A stretch of 64,000 bases of DNA from the NCBI GenBank assembly GCA_021613535.1, contig CP075493.1:14012001-14076000 (forward strand), written 5' to 3'. Source of the stretch: Adineta vaga. Lineage: Eukaryota > Rotifera. This document shows positions 22,702-34,854 of the stretch, one piece after another (positions within the stretch are counted from its first letter, which is position 1; every line of letters begins with the position of its first letter). Position numbers and translations under genes: made by a program. The notes beneath the pieces were generated by a model that did no database searches, was not told the origin of the DNA, and saw nothing but the letters and a program-made list of their open reading frames with translations.

Positions 22702-24119
22702 TTAATTTTGTTTTCAGATACCTAGATGATTTTAATTCATAATTTTTTCTTCTTACATCAACCTCACGTCTGCAATTGACTTTTAAACTTTATTTAAAAT
22801 AAATAACGGTTGATTAATGGTTATCAGAAAATTTAAATCTAGCTGAAATTCAAAATGCAAGGTAACTCATACGCATATTCTCAAAATACATCTTGAATAA
22901 AACATACTTCACGATTTTATTGAGATAATATACAAGTGAGTTCTCAACATGAAGATGAGTGTGATCGATGCAATCTCATGTTTGAAAGTAGTTATATATC
23001 TAGTGAACAAAGAATTCAATAAATAAATATATGTAACAGTGTATTGATATAGTTTCTATGGTACGAAATACTTGCAGTAAAAGGAATGGTGATTACAAAG
23101 GCAATTAACATTTGAAATAAAAGTATACTGACTAACTGACGATCATTTGTGCGTCAACACTCACTACGTGCATAAATGTTGTCAAAATATCAAACAGAAA
23201 CATGAGTGTAGTTGGTAAAATACACGTACAAATAGTGATAAGAAAATTGAAGAATATAAGATGTGTAGACGATTCTATAAAACAAAGAGACGTACCATTA
23301 TTGATTTCAACGTCATACAAATAAACGGAATAGTGTATATAATCATTTTTCGCTATGATGGGAAAGAAATCTGCGTGAAAAAGTAATGAAATTTACACCA
23401 GATATCGCTTGTCTTTGTTGAATCTATGTTCAAACTAATGGAAGAGATAACGTGTCATAAAAACGACATAAACAACCAAAATATTGTCGATTGAGCCAGC
23501 TAAGAAGTCCAATGAACACGTATTGTTGCGGAGAAGGACGACTAAATATTATCAAATTGAACAACTCTCTCAATGTTCCCACAACTAACATGACAATCGA
23601 AGTAACATGATTCAACCATCATACGATACTATTCAGAGTTGAAATCAAATCAGTCATTGTACTTCCATAGAAAAGTACAACCAAAAAAGTTGTACTTTTG
23701 ATTTATATCGTCTTGTGTCAATAAAAATTTTAAAAAAAGAGAAGTTGTTATTAAATAGTATTTCTTCATTTTCTATCAACTAATTGTGAGATTGTTGGCA
23801 AGATCTTTTTTTTGCGAAGTTGATCAAGTACCATACATGATTTACATATCAATCAAAAAGAGAGACAAAACCATCTTAACATGTACACTTTTTCGCAATA
23901 TGAAAAACTTGCCACTTATCAGACTCAAATTTCCGACTTCGATAAATTTAGAATCATCTGTTTGTTTTTGGGATAGATATTAACACACTGCATGTTCAAC
24001 TTTACATCAGAAATATGGAGATTGAGTATAAAAAGTTGGTAAGACCCCCGTCTTTGTATGATTACAAAAACTTTTTTGATGTTTTCGTCACGTCAATAGG
24101 TAATAACTTCTTTAAATTA
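22702..24119. other. Intergenic region with one perfect hairpin
   Basis: No coding frame with similarity. It contains the hairpin listed at 23671-23699. The rest is AT-rich single-copy sequence as far as I can see. Confidence 0.4.
23671..23699. repeat. Perfect 11-bp stem, 7-base loop
   Basis: AAAAGTACAAC and GTTGTACTTTT are exact reverse complements separated by CAAAAAA. It sits in a gene-free stretch. It might be a small structured RNA, the trace of a short inverted-repeat element, or chance. Confidence 0.5.
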
Positions 24120-25245
24120 TTTTAAAAATGCCAACGTTATAGAAGATTTCAATCGCCTTTTCATACTATCATAAACTCTGCCAATATTATTGTAGACTGT
24201 GCCTATATCTGGATGACTGGAAGAAAGATATTTTTCTCTAATGTTGAGTACCTTTTGATATGCAAGAAAAGCATTTTGATAGTCTCCCGTTTCCTTGTGA
24301 ATTATACCGATAGTATTATATATCGTAGCCAGACAAATATGATCGGATATGGTAAACCCATTTATTGAACTCCATCAATGGATTTCTGGTAGAAAGAGAT
24401 TGCTCCGGTGTATTTGCCTTTATCGGTTGAAATCAAACCTAAAGAAAGGTATAAATAACTTCGTTCGACATGATTGTCGACAGAGCATGATCTGAGCATC
24501 AACTGATATATTTCTTCAGCTTTGTTATATTCGGCCATTAAATCAGCAAGAGAATGAAATACAATTCGTCTTGATATTTGTCTTCACAAACTTTGAGTGA
24601 CTATAGGAAGGTGTTGATCATTATCTGTCGTTGCTGTGAATTGAGCTTGCCAGTAATCTTCATCTGTTCTCGTGATTGCACCAATTCTAAATACACTGTG
24701 CATAGAAAATAAGGTTTCATCTTCTCCAGCGGATAGAGTAAGATGTTCTAACTATGCAAATGATGCCGATGTGTTCGTTGATTTGATTGTGATTTCAAAT
24801 AGGATTGGTACAATGTTAGAATCTTGTGAATGAATTAGACAATAGGTTAGTGCTAAGTTTTTTTTGAATATTAGCGAACAATGGACATTCCTTGACCACA
24901 ATAAACAATCAGAGGAAATGTTAAACTAGACGATTGCAAAGAATATTCATGTGCAATTTGTCGATTAATATCATTGATGAAAAAACTCATTTGCATAGTA
25001 AGTTCGATAAACGCGCAACTATCTTTTGTATACCACCAAATAGCTGCATTTTCTCTATAGTTTCGTTGAAATTCATCAATCTTACTCAATTTTGATTGAT
25101 CATGATGATATATTTGACGCCATGTATCAATAATTGATTCTTTCAAAGTGCCATCATATGGAAATTCAAGAGGATTTTCTTTCATTAATTGTGAATACAT
25201 AAATAATGGATCAAGTTGATCAATTGTAGTGTTGACGAATTTTAG
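24120..25245 (-). pseudogene. ADP-ribosyltransferase with TPR tail (ART-TPR), broken
   Basis: The minus strand first reads an R-S-E type arginine ADP-ribosyltransferase start (QLDPLFMYSQLMKE; WYTKDSCAFIELTMQM). The YRG-type motif is YCGQGMS, so the first catalytic Arg is a Cys. After a break comes GEDETLFSMHSVFRIGAI, the E-x-E strand. Then kinesin-light-chain type TPRs follow: ADLMAEYNKAEEIYQLML, then IYNTIGIIHKETGDYQNA, then HPDIGTVYNNIGRVYDSM. The frame is broken by a stop after GMSIVR (24870s), TGA at 24594-24596, a TAA after DGVQ near 24370, and frameshifts. Members of this family transfer ADP-ribose from NAD to proteins and are numerous in bdelloids. This copy is dead. Confidence 0.85.
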
Positions 25246-26461
25246 AATCTTGATTGATATTTATATAGATGATAACAATAGTTTGATGTAAATATTTCGA
25301 CCGATTCATATTCAATCAATGGAAAAAATGAGTCTTTACTTCTGTTTCACCAATGTACCATAACGATAACATGAAATTAGAATAATTATTGGTATGTAAT
25401 TACTCTTCAATATATGATAAAATACCCGTCCTTTTCACATATACATATTAAACAGTTTGAAGGAAGTAGTACTTCTTCTTTTTTCATAATCGAGATAATT
25501 TATCCTATGGTGTGAATGAAAGTATAAGTAAAATTCAGTGAAACATCCATCGTTGAATATCAGAGCATCATCAATAAATGCATACGTTTAAATAGAAATA
25601 ATTGTCTCTATGCAAAATGAATCTAATTAGTATTTATACATCAACATTTCATATCGCCATACTGTGCATGAAATAAAACATTTATAATTATTAGAAAATC
25701 AGGAAACTACTTTTGTTGTTCTAACTTTAAATCGATATCGTGTATTTACTCATGAGCTTTGCTTAAGATATAGGAAAGAAATGATTGATGTTATTTGTAG
25801 AATAAAGTCTTGATGATGTCAATAATTTCTATGACTTTCACGTTTTAGGTAAACTTCTTGTAAGTCATAGTTTAGTTACGACACGAGCCATAAACAAGTG
25901 TAGAGCTTTAGTTCAGATGTAGATATAATTTTGAACAGAAGTTCTATTTGAAAAAAATAAGTGTTTTATGAAGTCATTCAACTAGTTATAACATCCATGT
26001 TTTAGTAAAGTTAGATATACAAACCAAAGTCTCTATTGTTCTTCAGGGACTTCTTTTAACAACGTTTTCTTATATATGGATTATGCTTATGTGAATATAG
26101 TTACCTTGTAATCAAATTTATGTTTTTTTCTAGATTTGAAGAATTGTCAGCCATGAATGAAAACAAACAAGAAGTTCGTAGTTTCATTCTTCAAAAAAGA
26201 ATATGACGACATATTTTATGTTTTATTTTACTGTTTCAGTTTGATTCACTTGATATGGTCAAAACTGAAATATTACATAATACAAATAGAATATCGTAAG
26301 TATATTTTCGATAGTACAACTCCTAAAAACTTCAATATCAATGATTCATTGCCTAATGAATGTCTTCTGAATAACTATATTGAAACTAAAACGTTTCTTT
26401 CCTCTCTTTTCATTACATTGTCAACACAATATTCTTACTTGATATGACTACCGTTTTCTCA
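25246..26461. other. Intergenic region, no feature seen
   Basis: AT-rich. A 96-codon open frame at 26157-26447 has no family resemblance and lies just before the NHL pseudogene; it may be part of its degraded upstream region. Confidence 0.35.
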
Positions 26462-27739
26462 TGTTGGATGTCAACATAGTCAACGAAGAAAATCTGTCTG
26501 GATTATTATTTCTATCATTGCTGTTCTACTGATCACAATCATTCCGGTAACTATTATTGCAATGGGAAAGAGAAACGTGTCAGAAATATCAACAACGACA
26601 ATGACAGCAATAAAAACATCTACGATAGCATCGACAGTAACAATAACATCAGAAAAAACGTCAACAACAAAGAAGATAACACGTAAATATATAGTCTTAT
26701 TGAAACAAATAGTATAGAAATGATATACTTATTGAATCATTGAAAAGAATATTATACGATTTCTCTGGATTCGAAAAATTTATATAATTAACAAATTTTG
26801 TTTTTAGCTTTCAGAAAATCAAATTAGTTTTGTTTTAGTTAATAACAAAACTAAATGGAAACAAGATGGAATAACTGTTGCTGGAGGAAATGGACAAGAG
26901 AATCAATTAAATCTAGCTGCGATGTTACAGGTTGAACATAATGGTCAAACTATGTATCTTGTTGATTCGCTAAATAACTGTATTATTAAATGGAAACAAG
27001 GTGCAAGTTATGGTGAAATTGTTGTTAGTGGAGAAGGAATCGGAAATCAAACAGAGCCATTAATGCGTATAAAATATGTGGCTTTCGATAAATGAAATAA
27101 TGATTCCTTCGTCATATATGATATTGGAAACAGACGAATTGTACGATGGTTTCGTGACCAAGATGGCAAGCCACTACTAATCATCTCCAATATCATGTGC
27201 ACTTGTTTAATCCTGAAAGAGAATGGTGATCTTTATCTGTGTGACTCAGGAATAGGTGCAGTACGACTTTGGAGAGAAGGAGGGATCGATGGAGTTATAG
27301 TAGCAGGTGGAAATGGAAGAGGTAGTGCTGCTAATCAACTACAATATGTTGCTGGTGTTTTTGTTGACGATGAACAAACGATCTATGTACTAGACATTCA
27401 CAATAATCGCGTGATGAAATGGGAAAAGATGCAAAACAAGGCATTGCTGTTGCTAATAGATATAAACATGCACAAAGTCCCTCTTTTCAACGTTTTCCTG
27501 GAGATATTTTTGTCGATTCTTTCGGTATCATATATGTATGTGAATTAAATGATCATATCGTTATGCGTTGGTTACCTAATGAAATAGAAAGTACGGTTAT
27601 TGTTGGTGGTAATGGAAAAGGTAATCGATCAAATCAATTGAGTTCTCCTTTGAACATATATTTTGATCAAAACGGTAATCTCTACGTTTTGGACCGAGAC
27701 AACAAACGTGTACAAAAATTTGAAATTGACATTGAATGA
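26462..27739 (+). pseudogene. Single-pass membrane NHL beta-propeller protein, broken
   Basis: The first segment (26462-26690) reads a basic cytoplasmic start, a membrane helix (VWIIISIIAVLLITIIPV) and a Thr/Ser stalk. After an intron the NHL propeller begins (26840 on), with blades marked by VAGGNGQENQLN, MYLVDSLNNCIIKW, VAGGNGRGSAANQL, IYVLDIHNNRVMKW, VGGNGKGNRSNQL and LYVLDRDNKRVQKF. Lesions: TGA at 27093-27095 in the blade after AFDK; a one-base frameshift after VMKW near 27420; and no in-frame ATG before the membrane segment. NHL propellers are extracellular binding modules in this architecture. The rest of the frame is well kept, so decay is recent. Confidence 0.8.
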
Positions 27740-27876
27740 TGTTGATTTGTTTTTATTCAATAACTTTTTATTAAAAGACACTGCTTTTTACCGAATTTAA
27801 ATGAATAAAACTGAATCATCTCACAAAGGTCTAGAACTTAAGTATTGCTACATAGTGTATGAATACTAGTTTCGAA

Positions 27877-29250
27877 TTATAGTTGAAATATCTGATGTTT
27901 GAAGCATGGGGGTGATGGTTCAGTATTTCCTTGTGCAATGCCTTCAATATTAGAGCATGCATAGTAATTCTTACCCCATGGGCGTGAACCAGGATTCTTT
28001 ACAAATACATTATCAAATAATATATTCTTCATAGGATTCGAAGAGTTGCCAATGATTACTCCGGGACTTATTTGTGGATCATTCAGAGTGATATTTCGTA
28101 AAGTAATATTATTCCAAGTAATACCAGATGGAATAGGACAAGCCATTCCTGGTATAAATGGCCAAAGAAGTGAACAAGCTCCTTTGAAAGCTGCTTGCTG
28201 AGGCCCTAACCATATTGCCCATTGAGAAGCATTGTATATTTGAATATTTTCATAGAGAATATTACTTATTTCACCGGTGTGTCCTTCTTCTCCTGGACGT
28301 GATTTCAAATAGATTCCTTTGAAAGTATTATACATAGTACAATTTCGAAATGTAATATTATGAACACATGAATGAGCTGTAGAAGGTCCAATAGAACCAA
28401 TTGTTAAACCTACACCTGAAGCATTGATCCGTTCAAATAACATATTTTCACTACATGATGAATGAAAGCTATTTGAATCTTGTTGTTTAACTGCAATACA
28501 ATCATCATCATTCCAAATGTTACAATCATGAATCCAAATATTGATTCCAGATACATCAAATCCATCGGTATTGAAAGCAGTTAATTCATCAAGATCATGC
28601 CATTGAACATTGGGATGTCTACGCGCATCGACATCTGTATGACGAATTTCTAAATTAGCAATATCTTTTCCATAGAATGTCCATTTTGGTGAATTTTTCA
28701 ATAAAATATTTTCTATAAGAAGATTTGTAGAATTGTAGATTACTAATAAACGTGGTCGATCTCCACGAATAACTAAATATTCTACTAAACCCCACCAACG
28801 ATTACCTGAACCATCGATAATTCCTTTTTGATTTCCAGAATTTGAGCTAGTAAATGTAACATGATTTAATTGCTCGAAATAAAAACAATCGAGTACAAGA
28901 TGAGTATGAGAATCACGAGGCCATTCGAAATAATTGTCAGAAAATTTGAGAATACCATCAATTTGAATAGTTACATGAACAAGATGACGAGCGTAGATCC
29001 CACCCATCAACCAAAATGTTCGATTGAATGGTATCAGAAGAGTGTCATTTGGTTGTAAAGAATTCACTGTTTGATTGAGAAGAAGTGTATTTTTCCAACA
29101 CGTTGTTAGTCTCTCATCACCGGCAATACCTCCAATCGTCTCAAAATTTACTATTCGTCCATTTGAATGTATCAAATGCGCATTTTTACCGGAAATATGA
29201 ATAAAAATAATGAAAGTACTGAAAATTAATCCACATAAATATGAAAACAT
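27877..29250 (-). CDS. GH28 family (polygalacturonase-like) enzyme, secreted
   Basis: An intronless 457-residue frame with a hydrophobic signal at residues 4-20. It folds as a right-handed beta-helix of family GH28, which cleaves pectin-type galacturonans. Active-site blocks: NTDGFDVSG (227-235), NDDDCIAVK (247-255) with the catalytic Asp pair, GVGLTIGSIG (279-288) and YLKSRPG (314-320). The block that in endo-polygalacturonases reads GHG reads GVG here, so the usual His is missing; some GH28 subfamilies with other substrates differ at this place. GH28 is a plant, fungal and bacterial family, rare in animals, and is among the enzymes bdelloids are thought to have gained by transfer. The single exon among intron-rich neighbours fits that. 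Confidence 0.88.
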   Translation of the reverse strand: MFSYLCGLIFSTFIIFIHISGKNAHLIHSNGRIVNFETIGGIAGDERLTTCWKNTLLLNQTVNSLQPNDTLLIPFNRTFWLMGGIYARHLVHVTIQIDGILKFSDNYFEWPRDSHTHLVLDCFYFEQLNHVTFTSSNSGNQKGIIDGSGNRWWGLVEYLVIRGDRPRLLVIYNSTNLLIENILLKNSPKWTFYGKDIANLEIRHTDVDARRHPNVQWHDLDELTAFNTDGFDVSGINIWIHDCNIWNDDDCIAVKQQDSNSFHSSCSENMLFERINASGVGLTIGSIGPSTAHSCVHNITFRNCTMYNTFKGIYLKSRPGEEGHTGEISNILYENIQIYNASQWAIWLGPQQAAFKGACSLLWPFIPGMACPIPSGITWNNITLRNITLNDPQISPGVIIGNSSNPMKNILFDNVFVKNPGSRPWGKNYYACSNIEGIAQGNTEPSPPCFKHQIFQL

Positions 29251-29401
29251 AGTTCGTCGTTGTTTGATAATAAAATATTCAACATTTTACATACATTTAT
29301 AGGCTTTAAGAGAAAAAAAGATAAGAACACATGCATGCTCTACTTTTTTTCATGATGATGATTGTTCTCTTTATCAACATGAAACTAACAAAAAACAACC
29401 A

Positions 29402-32174
29402 CCACACAGAACATTTATTAACTGGACTATTTCCTTGATTTGGTTTACAAGAAAATACTCGATCAAATTCAATGAAATTCGATGTTGGACCATTTACTCT
29501 AAAAATAAGAATTTTATTTCGTATAACATTTTATATGAAAGATATAACCTACATTGGGAAGGTGAATGAACACCTTGTTTCATTTGATTTGTAAAATATT
29601 GATTAGTCCCTTTCATACACCATTATTGTTGAGCGAAATTAAGAAAAAACATCTGTTCTATTGAATATTTGTTAAGACTTGCTAATTTTCTATCAACATT
29701 TCTATGAGTCTGTGCCCATGTTTGATAAGCCTACAAAAATCGAATCGATTTAGACACGGATCAATCAATTGATAGACATACAAAGAATGCTTCTTTCAAT
29801 CCACCATTATCAGCAATATTCTCCCTTGTGTTCTAAAAAATATATAAAACAAGACAAGTTTATCGGAATAAATTCGAAAAGAATAAAGAAAACCAGAAGA
29901 TTCACTTGAATTACTGTATAATTATTGTACTGTCTAATTATGCATTCCTTGCGTTGATTGAATGGATTAGTTGTTTCATTACTCCACCATGAAACTTTAT
30001 TTCCATTCTTATCAAATAGTCTACCTGTATCATCAAATCCATGAGTAATTCCATGGACCATAACCGTTCCAATACCTATTTATCGCGTGAAGAACTTCTT
30101 CTTTACCTTAAATCTCTACTTACCACCATAACTAAGATATCTACAAGGAAAATATTCTTTTGAATAAGAGACACATGAAGAAATCTTACTTCGGTGCATC
30201 TTTATGGAAGAAAGGTGGTTGAAGAATACCAGCCGGAAAACTTATAGAGAAATGAAGATATTGCACTGAGAGAAATCTTTATTATATATTACAAATATCA
30301 TTCAATGATGGATTATATTCTGTACAATCAACAGACTGCCGAAGTGATTGAAGACGACGTTTAAGATTTACTTTAAGTACAATCAAAAGATTTTGCATTA
30401 AAGATGAATTGAAATTCTGCTAAATTCAAAAAAGAAAATCCTCTTTCACATACTTCGGCGTATAGTTGTTCCAGTTTTGTCATATTATCACCATCTAAAT
30501 AGTTAGGATAACCTATTTTTTCATTGATCGCTTTCGCCTATTAACATATAACATATCTTTCTTTATTTCGAAAAATTGAATCGTTTATCGTACTTTTTCA
30601 ATTGCTCTATTTTTTGAATCTGAATCCATCCATGTTGATTGACTGACAATATCTATGAGTGTATTTCGAATATTGCTGATCATTTCACGAGACTAGAATA
30701 GAGTAGACAAAAAAAATTACCGAAGTAATCACAAGATTAAATATACTTAATTGTATGAATTTCTATCAAAATATTTATTTATGTAAAGTTATCAATGAAA
30801 TATTACGTAAATAGTCAAGTTCACTGATAGTAACAGTATCTGTTTCGATAAGAGGGATGTTTGCCGAAAGATAGAGACGACGAAGATGATAAATTGTTCG
30901 ATGTTGTTCGAATCGTTTCTTTATCGCAAGCGCTTTGTTCTGCTGATGTCCAAACATACTGAATAGTGAAAAGAAATCAGACACTTGTACATCGAGAGAA
31001 AATAATTATACTTTAGAAATGAATTGCTCTAATTGATATATAGCATTAACATCATTATCCACCATGATGTATCATTAGTTAAAGCTGATGCGAAATCTTT
31101 GATAAATTTTCGATAAGCTCGCGTAATATCAGTTTCATTCAGATAAGAATTACGATCTCCTAACACAAGATACTCTTGACTAATCTTAAAGAAAAAACAA
31201 TATTAATTCTTTATCGAAATTTGATAATTCATCATTTTACTCGAATATTTTGAGCTGATGAATTTTTCATATCAATTTCTGTGCCTGCTTTAAACATTAC
31301 ACTGCTACTGTAATCACTATATATTGGCATAATGTGAGTAATAGATGAGAAAGATTAAATTTTGATTCGTTCTATGTTGAACCTTGTAAAATAGGCCAAC
31401 CACCAAGTTCTCGATTGATAAACGTGAGAATTACATCGACATCTTCTACTTCGATTACATCTTCATTCACACAAGATGTATACATGCGACGTGCATTGAT
31501 AGTTGCTTTGAGTTCAACCATTTCATTCAGAGGTTTGGATGAAAGAAGATCTGAAAAAGAAAACAAGTGAATGGAATATCAAAATAATTTGTTTCTTACC
31601 ACCGATAATGTTGTTCAATTTCGTTCCTATTTCTCTTCCTGTACTTTGTGAATTAGCTAAAAATTGAATTGTAAACATAAATAACGAGAGAGAGAGACGG
31701 AGAGTACCATCATCTGGTATTCTTGCATTTTTTATCCATTTCCTACAAGCGAATTCATAAAAATTCTCGCATGAATCCATCGTTTCATCAATATTTTCTA
31801 GTAAAACATTTGTTGGAAAGACAGAATACAATATGAGTACATTACTCAATATTCTAACCTGCTTTTATACAATAAGGAGTTAGACATAATTCATCATTTT
31901 TCGCTAAGATTATTTTCAAGATTTCTTTTTGAATGTTCAGGTATATATTGAATGATTACCCATTGTTGTTGTTGTTGTTTCCTTTCGTTCATTTCCATAT
32001 AAAACACCTAGAACAATTATAGTTGCGAGAAGAAGACCAGCAAGAATATCAAATAATATTAATATCCATATTTTGCTATGTTTTCGTGAAAATGATAAAC
32101 TAAATCAAATACATTCGATTCTCTATACATATTGGTTCAGTAGATTCTTCGATTTACATGTTAGTATGAAGCAT
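29402..32174 (-). pseudogene. M13 (neprilysin-like) metallopeptidase, catalytically dead and interrupted
   Basis: About a dozen short exons. The first is 17 bases (ATG at 32172-32174); the second carries the membrane helix (ILAGLLLATIIVLGVLY). Then the M13 N-domain (DSCENFYEFACRKWIKNA, FINRELGGWP) follows, and the catalytic domain (FPAGILQPPFF, SYGGIGTVMVHGITHGFDD, ENIADNGGLKEAF, and RVNGPTSN to CSVW at the end). The zinc motif HExxH reads HGITH because codon 30050-30052 is GGA, so the catalytic Glu is lost, while the downstream ExxxD ligand motif is present. A TAA at 29623-29625 also interrupts the last third, between FAQQ and WCMKG. The VNAFYSP substrate-strand region looks diverged. Family members are surface peptidases of small peptides. 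Confidence 0.85.
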
Positions 32175-32516
32175 ATCTTTTGAGATGAAGATAAAAAAGT
32201 TATAAATACAATTTAATAGCTCTATTAGTCTTATTTTATGATCGTTCTTTTATAAAATAAAATTGATTACTCTGAAATCTTTGAGAGGATCATTAAATTG
32301 AAAATAATTTTATGTGTCCTTTTTTGTCCTTGAAATATAATTGACATTGCTCGAGATATACTTTTCATACCGCGATCACATGTGAGGACTTCTATAAAGC
32401 GTGATAGATAAGTGAAGAAGTTTTTTTTTCTCTGTATAAAGAAAGTCTTATACAATCAGTCATTTCTTTCGAAGGATACATTAACATTCGTCGATTCAAG
32501 TTTCATACAAAATCCT

Positions 32517-34633
32517 ATGTGGAATTCTTTGATAACATTGATATTTGTTGTTTGTTCACTATTATTACCAAGTGAACAACAATATACATCTGATTGGACA
32601 TCTCTAGATGCACGTCCCCTACCGAAATGGTATGATGAAAGTAAAATCGGTATTTTCATTCACTGGGGATTGTATAGTGTTCCAGCTATTTCTTCCGAAT
32701 GGTTAGTTTATATTATTAGTGTTTGAAATAGATGTTTATCATCTATTCGTATTGTTTGTAGGATGTGGTGGAATTGGCAAGGTGATAACCCAAGTGAAAT
32801 TGTTGTAGATTATATGAAGGCAAACTATCCGCCCGATTGGACTTATGCAAATTTTGGTCCACAGTTTCGTGCAGATCTCTTGGTAAATTATACAAGACGA
32901 CATTTAGCTTTTGACGAAACATGAATAATTTCTTGATATTTCAGATCCAAATGAATGGGCTGATCTATTCGCTGTTTCTGGTGCAAAGTTAGTTGATACT
33001 TTTCGTTGTTCATGGTTATATCAGATATTCTTTTTCATTTAGATATGTTGTGCTTACAAGCAAGGTTAGTTTGAATTGTAAACGATATAGTTTTTGTTAA
33101 ATTTTCAAAAATAGCATCACGAAGGTTATGCGATGTGGCCATCAAAATATTCTTTCAATTGGAATGCAATGCATGTTGGTCCAAAACGAGATTTACTTGG
33201 TTAGAAAGATTTTTACTCAATTTCATTTTCTTATTTCTTTGAATGCATTACTTTTAGGAGATTTAGCTTCAGCCATTCGTAATCGAACAAATCTTGCCTT
33301 TGGTTTATATTATTCCTTATTTGAATGGTTTAATCCATTGTATCTACGAGATAAATCCAATAATTTTACAACTCAAGTTTATGCTGAAGTAAATATTCAT
33401 TCTAAAGGAAAGAGAATTAGATGAAAAATATAATTTTTTATAGACAAAAGCATTACCAGAGCTAAAAGAAATCGTCGAAACATACAAACCTGATATTGTT
33501 TGGTCTGATGGTGAATGGGGTTAGTTGATCATTCTTTATTCTTCATATGAATACGAATATTCTCATAGAGCCTCTTGATACTTATTGGAACGCTACTCAG
33601 TTTTTAGCTTGGCTCTATAATAATAGTCCTGTGAAAGATACTGTCGTGAGTATATGTTTGGGAAAAGATGATTAATATACTTCGAGTTCATTTTTATCAA
33701 TAGGTTGTCAATGATCGATGGGGTAGTGGAACATTATGTAAACATGGTGGTTTCTATACGTGTTTGGATCGTTATAATCCAGGACATCTAATCGAGCACA
33801 AATGGGAAAATTGCTTCACGGTATGAACGAAATTTTTTGTATAATAATTGAACTGACTTAACTCATTTGACTAGATCGATAAACGTTCATGGGCATATCG
33901 TCCTATTGCGAACATTGGTGATTATATGACAATTGAAGAAGTAGTTAAAGAAATAGTTACTACAATTAGGTGAATCGTTTCATTTTTTATTTTCTGAAAT
34001 AATAATAAGTATTATTTATTTGTTCAGTACTGGAGGAAATGCATTAGTCAATGTAGGTCCAAATATGCATGGAAAAATACCACCGATATATCAAGAACGT
34101 CTTCAACAAATGGGTTCATGGTTGAAAGTGAATGGTGAAGGACTTTACGGTTCTATGCCATGGCTATATCAAAATGATACAATCAATTCTGACGTATGGT
34201 AAGTTTGATACACTATACATAGAAGTAAAAAGATCGTAGAAGATTCAATGATAGGTATACTTCATCAAAAGATAGTAGATATGTGTATGCATTTCTTCTC
34301 GTGTGGCCAAAAAATACTACCGATATTACACTTGGTGCACCGCTAACTTCATCAAATACAGTTGTAACAATCTTGGGTTCAAATGGTGATTTACTTCAAT
34401 GGAGAGTAGCTGATGGAAATCGTGGTATTGTGATAGATGTATCAAATGTCAAACTTCATTTACTCGAAAGTCAGTGGGTATGGACATTCAAACTGACGAA
34501 TTTGGTAACTGACAATATTACTTCTACTACTATCGACCATACAACTTCCGAACATATCACTACTCGAAGCAGTGCAGCTGTTTCTTCTATTCTAATTTGC
34601 TATTCTTCATGTTTCTTTGTCAACTGTGCGTAA
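32517..34633 (+). CDS. GH29 alpha-L-fucosidase, secreted
   Basis: About eleven exons split by introns of 45-65 bases. ATG at 32517 gives a signal peptide ([18 protein letters not shown]). GH29 blocks in order: [31 protein letters not shown] across the first intron, [32 protein letters not shown] (split over three exons), [12 protein letters not shown], and [11 protein letters not shown] holding the catalytic Asp nucleophile. Further on are VVNDRWG, the [11 protein letters not shown] strand and a C-terminal beta domain. The tail is Thr-rich and ends in a hydrophobic run, possibly a GPI or membrane anchor. The donor at 32885 joins out of phase to the next exon by one base in my reading; this is either a mis-called junction or a lesion. 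The enzyme removes alpha-fucose from glycans. Confidence 0.85.
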
Positions 34634-34854
34634 CAGTATTCTCGTCATCTGATTTACTTTGATAGTAAATATAGCTTGAAAGATTACGACTGTGTATTCT
34701 ATGCAGAAATAGAGTGTATAGTAACATATGTTAACTAACAAGTATCTTCTTTTTTTAAATTTTAGTGGACTATACACTATGACAGACGAATAACAATAAA
34801 TGAAAAAAGAATTTGTCCACAGTCACTATAGTAAGTCAGTAAATTATGAATGAA

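Noticed and set aside
26157-26447. A 96-codon gene
   Set aside because: Low-complexity codon use, no domain, no start context, and it lies in the decayed upstream part of the NHL pseudogene.
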